Shown here: positions 6,719 to 12,497 of the stretch, in pieces
Position numbering within the stretch: position 1 is the first letter of the stretch
Layout: the number at the start of each line of letters is the position of its first letter
DNA from: Actinomycetes bacterium
Lineage (GTDB): Bacteria; Actinomycetota; Actinomycetes; S36-B12; UBA10799
Length of the DNA: 12,497 nucleotides
Direction: 5' to 3'
NCBI GenBank assembly: GCA_029779995.1
Contig: JAKOZM010000485.1
Coordinates: forward strand, 1 to 12,497
Position numbers and translations under genes: made by a program
The notes under the pieces: model-generated
What the model was told of the DNA's origin: nothing
The model's input: the letters and a program-made list of their open reading frames with translations, nothing else
Databases searched by the model: none

Positions 6719-7759
6719 CGGCGAAGGCATGATCAAGGCCTCCTGCAGGGCGGTCAGACTCGGCTTGGCACTGAAGTCGGATCGAACGAACCCGAAGTTC
6801 TGCTCTCGATCCGACTCGTCCCAACCACGGTCCCGTCCGCCGTACAAGAACACCTTTTGCACCGAAGGCGGTGCATCGCTGACTCCACTGACCAGGATCT
6901 GCGCTTGCCGTGTTTCAGAGACCGCGCGTGGATCAGTTCCGGTGGGTGCTCCGAACTCCGTGATCCAGATATCCTTGGGGTCGCCAAGGTCGGTCATCGT
7001 CCGGTGGATCTCGGTGAGATCGAAACCGCTCTGCCATGAGCTGTCGGGGTCGGTCGGCAGCTGTGGATATGTGTAGGGGTGCACCGACAATACGTCGAAC
7101 GATGGGGCCGCACCTTCAGCAAAGAGCTGCTCGACGAAGGTGACCGGCGCGATCTGGCTCCCGTTGGCGGCATCAGAGGCTGGCGCCAAAGCGCCAGCAA
7201 CGATCGTCGCTTGGTCGTCCTGCTCGCGAATTGCCGCCGAGGTCAGTTTCAGCATTTCTGCGTACTGAGCCACGTTCGGGCGCGGCTTCCAAAAGAGGCT
7301 GGAATTCGGCTCGTTCCAGATCTCCCAGTCATGGACGCCAAGAGGTGCGTAGCGCGCCACTGCCCTGCCCACGAACTGGGCGAAGGAGGTCATATCCGCA
7401 GGTTCGGAATGTGGGTCGCCGGGTACGGTGGCGGCCCAGGGCGGCGAGTAGGCCGGCATGGCTAGGACTCGCATGTTGCGATCGCGCGCCGCCTTCACGA
7501 CCAGGTCCGTCGCGTGCCAGTTGAACTCACCGGGGGAAGGTTCGATCGAATTCCAGTCGATGTCGAGCCGGATCCAACCGAAGCCCGCGTTTGAGTACAG
7601 GTCGAGTTCGCGATGCATCTCGGCCTCAGGCAGCCAAAGAATATTCGCCCCAGGGGACACGCCAAAACGGGGGTTCCCGGACTCTGGTGTATTGGTACAC
7701 CCTGCTGCCGTCCCGCCCATCAGCATCAACAGCAACAGGGCGAGAACACGTGACATCAT
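6710..7759 (-). CDS. PslG/GH39-like glycoside hydrolase, probable lipoprotein
   Basis: A 349-residue exported hydrolase of glycoside hydrolase clan A. Residues 1-20 form a lipoprotein-type signal (hydrophobic LALLLLMLM, then GGTAAGC with Cys21), although Ala replaces the usual Leu at -3. The TIM-barrel follows directly. The acid/base is Glu150 in WEIWNEPN (145-152) and the probable nucleophile is Glu268 in WITEFGAPTG. SVHPY at 225-229 and GGRDRG near the C-terminus are further shared motifs. The WEIWNEPN pattern resembles GH39 and the PslG enzymes encoded in polysaccharide clusters; GH5 is an alternative. Starts at 7759 or 7756 (ATGATG) are favoured because TAGGCT lies 7 bases upstream; the frame extends further but that part is not signal-like. 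It is a paralogue of the protein at 9066-10505. Confidence 0.82.
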   Translation of the reverse strand: MMSRVLALLLLMLMGGTAAGCTNTPESGNPRFGVSPGANILWLPEAEMHRELDLYSNAGFGWIRLDIDWNSIEPSPGEFNWHATDLVVKAARDRNMRVLAMPAYSPPWAATVPGDPHSEPADMTSFAQFVGRAVARYAPLGVHDWEIWNEPNSSLFWKPRPNVAQYAEMLKLTSAAIREQDDQATIVAGALAPASDAANGSQIAPVTFVEQLFAEGAAPSFDVLSVHPYTYPQLPTDPDSSWQSGFDLTEIHRTMTDLGDPKDIWITEFGAPTGTDPRAVSETRQAQILVSGVSDAPPSVQKVFLYGGRDRGWDESDREQNFGFVRSDFSAKPSLTALQEALIMPSPSG

Positions 7760-7766
7760 TGCCGTA

Positions 7767-7772
7767 AGCCTA
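7767..7772 (-). promoter_or_regulatory. -10 box TAGGCT, probable leaderless promoter of the hydrolase lipoprotein gene
   Basis: Read on the minus strand, TAGGCT ends 7 bases before the ATG at 7759, and the intervening bases contain no ribosome binding site. The arrangement matches the boxes at 1690, 3618 and 5663. It lies in the 82-base divergent region shared with the ATP-grasp gene. Confidence 0.5.
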
Positions 7773-7831
7773 CCGCTGCAGCACACGCCCGATCGCAAGT
7801 CCTCTTGTGCGCTTCAGAAGGCGGTGCGAAA

Positions 7832-7836
7832 GGGAG
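7832..7836 (+). promoter_or_regulatory. Ribosome binding site of the ATP-grasp gene
   Basis: GGGAG, within AAAGGGAGAG, lies 5 bases before the ATG at 7842. It decides the start: the same frame stays open for 384 bases further upstream, but that part is the antisense of the hydrolase gene. Unlike its neighbours, this gene uses a classical Shine-Dalgarno, so a leader is expected. No clear -10 is visible upstream. Confidence 0.7.
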
Positions 7837-7841
7837 AGTGC

Positions 7842-8996
7842 ATGCGCTGGGACGTCCCTGTGTTGGTCGTGAAGATGGGGGAGTACCCCCTGCACCATGG
7901 CGGCTTGTGGATCGCTCGGTCATTGGGCAGGGCCGGGGTGCGCGTTTTCGCGATGACTGAGAGTCGTGCCACACCACTCGCCGTGAGCCGATATGTGACA
8001 CGTGCCGGACGCGCACTTGATCCGGCTGCTTCCGATGCCGACAACCGGCGCAACCTCGCCACCGCCCTGCGCGTTATTGGCCGGCCCGCCGTAGCCATTG
8101 CCACGGATGACGAAGCCGCTGTATGGCTGTCCGAGAACCGTCCGGACGGGGTCATCCTCCCCAATGTCAAACGAGGCCTGCCACGCGCCCTTGCCGACAA
8201 GTGGTCGCTGCACACACTGTGCGCTGAGCACGGGATCGCCAGTCCGCCGACTTTCGTGCCGACGACGCGGGACCAGCTGGAAGCTTTGGCAGCTACCCTG
8301 CGCTTCCCCATTGTGCTTAAGAACAGCCAGCCCTTCTCACGCGTAATAGCCCCAGCAGTGCAGTACACGATGGTCTTGGATGACGCTGCCCAACTGCGAG
8401 CATGGGCCGAAGTCAACTTCTCCGAAGAACACCCGCCCCTCGTTCAGGAGTTCACGCCTGCCGACGTTGCAGAAAAATGGAGCTACCAGGCTTACCGGTC
8501 GCGACACGTCATGAGCTCCTTCACGGGGCTCAAACGTCGTGACTATCCATTGCACCGAGGCGAGGCTACGCTCGTGGAGTCCCTGCCCAACGCCGAGGTG
8601 GCTGCGTTGGGTGACCGTTTCCTACAGTCCATCGGCTATGCGGGTATGGCCGACCTCGACTTCGTATTGGATACACGCGACAAGGTCTACCGCCTCATCG
8701 ACTTCAACCCCCGTGTAGGCGCCATCGCCGCTATGTGTGGCACCGATGACGGCTTAGACCTGTTACGCATTTCGTATCTGGATCTCACCGGCCAGCATGT
8801 GCAACCGGGCCAACAAGTTGATCAACGCGTCTTTCAGGTGGAGCCCAAGGACGCACTTGCTCGCCAGGAGCTGCAGATCCCTGAGGGTCCAGCGGCCACG
8901 TTGAGGGCCTACCAAGCCGATGACGACCGACGCCCAGCGATGGTCGTTCGCGCACGCAGCACTCTCGCCAAGGTGAAACAGCGAATCACTTCTTGA
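7842..8996 (+). CDS. ATP-grasp superfamily carboxylate-amine ligase-like protein
   Basis: A 384-residue cytosolic protein of the ATP-grasp superfamily, whose members join a carboxylate, activated as acyl-phosphate, to an amine or other nucleophile. Residues 1-110 form the Rossmann-like pre-ATP-grasp domain (LWIARSLGRAGVRVFAMTES). The ATP-grasp core follows: FPIVLKNS with Lys160 as a likely ATP-binding lysine, PLVQEFTPAD as the hinge strand, GYAGMADLDFV, and the metal-binding LIDFNPRVGA with Asp287, Asn289 and Arg291. The final ~55 residues are charged and unassigned. It resembles the uncharacterised COG3919-type ATP-grasp group. It is transcribed divergently from one hydrolase gene and convergently to its paralogue. 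In this polysaccharide-like setting it might amidate a uronic acid or load an amino acid onto a precursor, which is speculation; the substrate is unknown. Confidence 0.82.
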   Translation: MRWDVPVLVVKMGEYPLHHGGLWIARSLGRAGVRVFAMTESRATPLAVSRYVTRAGRALDPAASDADNRRNLATALRVIGRPAVAIATDDEAAVWLSENRPDGVILPNVKRGLPRALADKWSLHTLCAEHGIASPPTFVPTTRDQLEALAATLRFPIVLKNSQPFSRVIAPAVQYTMVLDDAAQLRAWAEVNFSEEHPPLVQEFTPADVAEKWSYQAYRSRHVMSSFTGLKRRDYPLHRGEATLVESLPNAEVAALGDRFLQSIGYAGMADLDFVLDTRDKVYRLIDFNPRVGAIAAMCGTDDGLDLLRISYLDLTGQHVQPGQQVDQRVFQVEPKDALARQELQIPEGPAATLRAYQADDDRRPAMVVRARSTLAKVKQRITS

Positions 8997-9026
8997 TGCC
9001 TGCTAGGTGTCACAACTGCGTCCGCT

Positions 9027-9050
9027 GTGCACTGGGGAAGTGCGTTGTTG
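9027..9050 (+). terminator. Weak hairpin between convergent genes
   Basis: GCACT (9029-9033) pairs with AGTGC (9039-9043) around the five-base loop GGGGA, and two G-T pairs can extend it. GTTGTTG follows rather than a real T-run. It lies between the ATP-grasp stop (8996) and the convergent hydrolase stop (9066), where a terminator is expected. Five Watson-Crick pairs is marginal. Confidence 0.25.
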
Positions 9051-9065
9051 GGTCAAGACGGTTGG

Positions 9066-10505
9066 CTAGTCAGCCGTGGCCATGTCGGTCGCCATGCCGC
9101 TGGGTGTGATCGAAGAGAGGCTGGCGCGGGCGGTGGTCGATGGCGTCTTGAACGTCAGGTTCGAGGAGTAAGCGCTCTGACCGGCCTGGTTGTACAGCGC
9201 CACCCGCACCGTGTAGGTGCTACTCGCACGCAGTCCTGTCAACGTGGCCATCGCCTTGGTGCTGGCCACCTTCGCCAGCGTTGACCATGAACCCGAGTTG
9301 CGACGGATCTGGACCTGGTAACCGGTCACAGTGTCACCTGTCTTGGGGATCCAGGTGACGGTGGCCGAGGTAGCCGCCACGGCAGTGGCCCTGAGGGCGG
9401 TTGGGGCAGTGGGTTTCACCGGGGCGGGGGCAGGCGTCGTACCATTGAGGGCCTGTGTGAGAGCGGTGTGTGCCGGTTTCGAAGAGTAGTCAGTGCGCAC
9501 GTAGCCGAAGTTCTGCTCACGGTCAGTTGGGTCGGTCCCACGGTCGCGGCCGCCGTAGAAGAAGAGGGGTCCTGTCCAGGCCCATGAGGCGGCGGTGCTG
9601 ATAGCGGCGACCAGCAGGTCAGCCTGCTTCGCCTCGGTGACCGCGTCGGTGCCGGTCCCCGTCGGAGCGCCGTACTCGGTGAGCCAAATCTGCTTGGAGC
9701 CGTCACCATTCGCGGCCATCACATCGTGCACCAGCGGAAGGCGCTGGAATGTGTTCCAACTCGCGGTAGTGGTGTCATTCGGCATCGCCGGGTAGCAGTA
9801 AGGGTGCACGGACAACGCGTCGAAGAAGCCCTTGGCGCCGCTCAAATACATCTTCTTGGTAAAGGTGACAGGCGAGATCTGCGATCCGTCGGCAGGGTCC
9901 GTTGCGGGTGACAGGGCGCCGGCGAGAACTACGGCGGTGGGGTCGGCGGTCTTTACAGCCTGGTACGCGCTCTTGAGCAGTGCGGTGTATGCGGCAGGGT
10001 CGGGCTTGGGCGCCCAGAAGTTCGTGAGGTTCGGTTCGTTCCAGATCTCCCATGACTTCACGCCAAGTCCGGCGTAACGCTGCACTGCCTTTGTGAGGAA
10101 GCTTGCGTAGTCGGCCGGGTTGGCCGGTCCCGCATGCGTCTTGCCCGCAACCGAAGTTGCCCACAGTGGGCTGTAAGTTGGCAAAGCCAGGATGCTCAAG
10201 CCGCGGGCGGCCGCTGCGTTAACGACGCGGTCGGTCGCCGTCCAGTTCATCGTCCCCTTTGTCGCCTCGATGCTCGGCCAGTCGAAATCTACGCGCACCA
10301 TCGTCATGCCAGTGGCCTTGTACAGATCGAGTTCGCGGGCCAGGTCGGCGTCGGACAGCCACAGGAGGTCTCCGCCCGGAGAAATGCCGACCGTCGGGCT
10401 CGCGGCTTGCGCCGGTGAGGCGGTCAGGCCAAGCATGCCGGCGATCACCATCAGCATGGCGGTGAAGATGCAGGAACTCCCGCGCAGAGCCTGAGTGGAT
10501 GTCAT
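9066..10505 (-). CDS. Secreted PslG/GH39-like glycoside hydrolase with fibronectin type III domain
   Basis: A 479-residue secreted protein. A Sec signal spans residues 1-34 (hydrophobic 13-29, cleavage after SPAQA). The clan A barrel covers about 38-355, with acid/base Glu157 in WEIWNEPN (152-159), SVHPYCYP at 232-239 and probable nucleophile Glu277 in WLTEYGAPTG. A Pro/Ala linker (356-364) leads to one fibronectin type III domain at about 365-447, common as a spacer in actinobacterial carbohydrate-active enzymes. The last ~30 residues are Ser/Thr/Ala-rich, with no LPXTG motif. It shares near-identical blocks with the lipoprotein at 6710-7759, including GGRDRG, DREQNFG and SKP. The ATG at 10505 is chosen over that at 10511 because AAGGA at 10512-10516 is 6 bases away from it. 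An insertion sequence begins roughly 120 bases upstream. The polymer it cuts is unknown. Confidence 0.87.
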   Translation of the reverse strand: MTSTQALRGSSCIFTAMLMVIAGMLGLTASPAQAASPTVGISPGGDLLWLSDADLARELDLYKATGMTMVRVDFDWPSIEATKGTMNWTATDRVVNAAAARGLSILALPTYSPLWATSVAGKTHAGPANPADYASFLTKAVQRYAGLGVKSWEIWNEPNLTNFWAPKPDPAAYTALLKSAYQAVKTADPTAVVLAGALSPATDPADGSQISPVTFTKKMYLSGAKGFFDALSVHPYCYPAMPNDTTTASWNTFQRLPLVHDVMAANGDGSKQIWLTEYGAPTGTGTDAVTEAKQADLLVAAISTAASWAWTGPLFFYGGRDRGTDPTDREQNFGYVRTDYSSKPAHTALTQALNGTTPAPAPVKPTAPTALRATAVAATSATVTWIPKTGDTVTGYQVQIRRNSGSWSTLAKVASTKAMATLTGLRASSTYTVRVALYNQAGQSAYSSNLTFKTPSTTARASLSSITPSGMATDMATAD

Positions 10506-10511
10506 GCTCAT

Positions 10512-10516
10512 TCCTT
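10512..10516 (-). promoter_or_regulatory. Ribosome binding site deciding the start of the secreted hydrolase
   Basis: On the minus strand AAGGA sits 6 bases before the ATG at 10505, and directly touches another ATG at 10511, which is too close to use it. I see no convincing -10 box between here and the insertion sequence; candidates around 10550-10560 (TAACCG on the minus strand) are weak. Confidence 0.6.
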
Positions 10517-10640
10517 CGACGGGTCGGATGCTGTGATGTGGGATTGAGGGGTCGGTTAGGCCATTCGGGGGACGAAACAGGAGGTGGTTAGGTTCGGGCA
10601 TGCCCTTAATCCCGGGTTCCGCAGTTGGTGGGCATTTTTC

Positions 10641-10653
10641 GGGGTTTCGGGCC
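10641..10653 (+). repeat. Possible left inverted repeat of the IS element
   Basis: GGGGTTTCGGGCC here matches the reverse complement of GGCCTGAAACCCC at 12464-12476 at 12 of 13 positions. The right partner overlaps the last codons of the transposase gene, so it is subterminal rather than the very end. It may be a transposase binding site. Confidence 0.4.
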
Positions 10654-10756
10654 TGATTTCGTGCTCAGGACGGTTGTCTGGGGCTGAAAATGGTAGGCAC
10701 ACGACTTGGCCGTGTCCGGCTTGACTTGACGCTGGGATGTGGGTTGCCTGGTAGGC

Positions 10757-12481
10757 ATGTACCTGCGGACCACCTCGCGGACCAACACCGACGGCAGTGT
10801 GGTGCGGTATGTGGCGCTGGCCCACAACGAGAAGATCGGCGGGGTGTCGAAGGCGAAAGTGTTGCTGAACCTGGGCCGTGAGGACCGGCTGGACCACGAC
10901 GGGCTGCGCCGGCTGGTATCGAGTCTGACCCGGTATCTGGGTGACCCGGACCCGTACGCCGACATGTCGTCTGATCCGGTGGCCGGGCTGCGGCTGACCT
11001 CGTCGAGGTCGCTGGGCGGGGTGCACCTGCTCGATGGACTTTGGAAGCAGTTGGGCATCGATAAGGCGTTGCGGGAGCTGTTGGGGACACGCCGGTTCAC
11101 CACGGATGTGGAGCGGGTGCTGTTCGCGCTGGTCGCCAACCGGGCCCTGGACCCGGCATCCAAGCGGGCGGCGGCGGACTGGGCGGTGCATGACGTCGCG
11201 ATCGACGGGCTCGGTGACCTGTCCGATGATCAGGCCTACCGGGCGATGGACCTACTGGTGGAGGCTGACGCGACCGCGGGGGTGCAGGAGGCGGTGTTCT
11301 TCGCGGTCGCGAACCTGCTCAACCTGGACGTCGATGTGATCCTTTTTGACACCACGAGCACCTACTTCGAGGCAGACCCCGACGTCGGCGAGGACGGCAC
11401 GGCGGGGTTTCGCCGGTACGGCCATTCCAAGGACCACCGCCCCGACCTGCCGCAGATCATCATCGGGCTGGCCGTCACGAAGGAGGGTATCCCGGTGCGG
11501 GTGTGGTGTTGGCCGGGTAACACCTCCGACACCACCGTGCTGCCCGAAGTCCGTGATGGGATGCGCGACTGGAACCTGGGGCGGGTGATCACCGTGGTCG
11601 ACCGCGGGTTCTCCAGCCACGCGAACCTGGACTACCTGCGCAAAGGCGGCGGGCAGTGGATCGCCGGGATCAAGATGCGCGACAAATCCGCCGACGCCAC
11701 CAGGGCCTTGTCGACGCCGGGGCGGTTCACCGAGGTCAACGCGCATCTGCGGGTCAAGGAAGTCCAGATGCCCGACACCCCGGGGGTGCGGTGGGTGGTC
11801 TGTCACAACACCGCCGAAGCCACCAAGGACGCGGCCACCCGCGACGCCGCGATCACGCACCTGACGAACGAGTTGGCGCGGATCGCTGATGCCAGGGCAC
11901 GCGCCCAGGCCGGGCTGAAGAAGGCCGGCACCGCCAAAGCCAGGCAGCGCCTGGAGGCCGAGCTGGCCGGTCACAGCCGTGCCGAGTGCGCACTGCGTGA
12001 CCACATCACGTTGGGCCGCTGGCTGCGCCAGACATCGACTGGCCGGCTGGTGCTGGACAAGACCGCGATCGCCGCCGAAGCCAAACTCGACGGCAAGTAC
12101 CTGCTGTCCACCTCCGATCAGCACCTGTCCCCAGCCGAGGTCGCGTTGGGCTACAAGAACCTGCTCACCGCCGAACGCGGTTTCCGGGACCTCAAATCCG
12201 GGCTGCTGCTACGCCCGGTGTTCCACCGCCTGGAACCCCGGATCCGGGCCCACGTGCTGATCTGCTGGCTGGCCCTGCTACTCACCCGCGTCGCCGAGGA
12301 AGCCACCGGGCACACCTGGAACACCATCAACACCGAACTGACCCGGGTCGCCGCGGTCACCCTGGCCGGGCCGGCCGGCACCGTGGTGCAGACCACCGAA
12401 CTCACCGACAAACAACGGGCATTACTCACCGCCTGCAACGTCACCCCACCAGCCCGGATCACCGGCCTGAAACCCCTCTGA
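10757..12481 (+). CDS. IS1634-family (IS4-like) DDE transposase
   Basis: A 574-residue transposase that cuts and joins DNA at the element's ends. It opens MYLRTTSRTNTDGSVVRYVAL and AKVLLNLGRED, the usual start of IS1634-family proteins. The catalytic triad is readable: Asp198 in FDTTSTYF, Asp282 in VVDRGFSS and Glu473 in ERGFRDLKS. The ~190-residue gap between the second Asp and the Glu reflects the beta-rich insertion of IS4-like enzymes and includes a basic, Ala-rich helix near 375-410. ERGFRDLKSGLLLRPVFH is the Y/E-box region, and LICWLALLL lies near 505-513. There are no stops or frameshifts, so it should be active. The ATG at 10757 is preferred over an upstream start at 10739, since MYLR matches the family. 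The ribosome binding site is weak (GGTAGG). Confidence 0.93.
   Translation: MYLRTTSRTNTDGSVVRYVALAHNEKIGGVSKAKVLLNLGREDRLDHDGLRRLVSSLTRYLGDPDPYADMSSDPVAGLRLTSSRSLGGVHLLDGLWKQLGIDKALRELLGTRRFTTDVERVLFALVANRALDPASKRAAADWAVHDVAIDGLGDLSDDQAYRAMDLLVEADATAGVQEAVFFAVANLLNLDVDVILFDTTSTYFEADPDVGEDGTAGFRRYGHSKDHRPDLPQIIIGLAVTKEGIPVRVWCWPGNTSDTTVLPEVRDGMRDWNLGRVITVVDRGFSSHANLDYLRKGGGQWIAGIKMRDKSADATRALSTPGRFTEVNAHLRVKEVQMPDTPGVRWVVCHNTAEATKDAATRDAAITHLTNELARIADARARAQAGLKKAGTAKARQRLEAELAGHSRAECALRDHITLGRWLRQTSTGRLVLDKTAIAAEAKLDGKYLLSTSDQHLSPAEVALGYKNLLTAERGFRDLKSGLLLRPVFHRLEPRIRAHVLICWLALLLTRVAEEATGHTWNTINTELTRVAAVTLAGPAGTVVQTTELTDKQRALLTACNVTPPARITGLKPL
12464..12476 (-). repeat. Possible right inverted repeat of the IS element
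   Basis: GGCCTGAAACCCC pairs with 10641-10653 (12 of 13). It lies within the last codons of the transposase gene, before its stop at 12479-12481. The outermost right bases (AAAACACCCC) may pair imperfectly with 10630-10640. Confidence 0.4.
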
Positions 12482-12497
12482 CCAGGCAAAACACCCC

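Larger units (their letters stand above)
10630..12497 (+). mobile_element. IS1634-like insertion sequence (right end at window edge)
   Basis: The element is defined by its intact transposase (10757-12481) plus possible inverted ends. The last 33 bases of the window, reverse-complemented, begin GGGGTGTTTTGCC and later contain GGGGTTTCAGGCC. The left candidate has GGGCATTTTTC at 10630-10640 and GGGGTTTCGGGCC at 10641-10653. The two halves match well but at different spacing, so the exact termini and any target duplication are unsettled. The right terminus may lie at or beyond 12497. The element sits upstream of the secreted hydrolase gene in the opposite orientation and does not break it. Confidence 0.6.

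Noticed and set aside
7458..7841. 128-codon upstream extension of the ATP-grasp frame
   Set aside because: It is antisense to the hydrolase lipoprotein gene, and a good ribosome binding site marks the ATG at 7842 as the start.
10556..11191. Minus-strand open frames at the left end of the IS element
   Set aside because: They are antisense to the transposase, with Pro/Arg/Gln-rich translations typical of shadows. The same holds for 11252-12124.
1..12497. CRISPR array, tRNA, rRNA, riboswitch (notably an FMN riboswitch near ribF)
   Set aside because: I saw no regularly spaced repeats, no tRNA-like cloverleaf or rRNA segments, and only 52 bases between the glycosyltransferase and ribF, too short for an FMN riboswitch.

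Overview
The window is high-GC DNA with GTG starts, an actinobacterial gene order (DHH phosphoesterase, truB, ribF), a DUF222/13E12-type HNH gene and actinobacterial-looking promoters. It is most likely from an Actinomycetota chromosome. I cannot name a genus from the sequence alone.

Layout: (1) 1-383 holds no gene I can support. (2) 384-1493 (-) is a DUF222/HNH endonuclease gene, with a short inverted repeat on either side. (3) 1703-3525 (+) is a conserved housekeeping pair, a DHH phosphoesterase (NrnA-like) and truB, overlapping by four bases. (4) 3546-3620 is a decayed 5' end of a ribF gene. (5) 3631-4719 (+) is a GT4 glycosyltransferase sitting between truB and the intact ribF (4772-5665). 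(6) 5675-6718 (+) is a two-TM Wzz-like polysaccharide co-polymerase whose cytoplasmic C-terminus looks like a BY-kinase domain without a Walker A loop. (7) 6710-7759 (-) is a probable lipoprotein glycoside hydrolase, 7842-8996 (+) an ATP-grasp ligase, and 9066-10505 (-) a secreted paralogue of the hydrolase with an added fibronectin type III domain. (8) About 10630 to the right edge is an IS1634-like insertion sequence with an intact DDE transposase.

The genes from 3631 to 10505, apart from ribF, fit a surface or extracellular polysaccharide module. A GT4 transferase would build the glycan, the Wzz-like protein would set chain length or export, and two PslG-like hydrolases (one membrane-anchored, one released) would trim or free the polymer. 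The ATP-grasp enzyme may attach an amine or amino acid to a carboxylate. The pathway assignment is inference from neighbourhood.

Two observations stand out. The truB-ribF junction carries a second, diverged copy of the ribF start, suggesting that the glycosyltransferase and the present ribF allele arrived together by recombination. Four genes have a TANNNT hexamer 6-7 bases before the start codon, the arrangement expected for leaderless transcripts.
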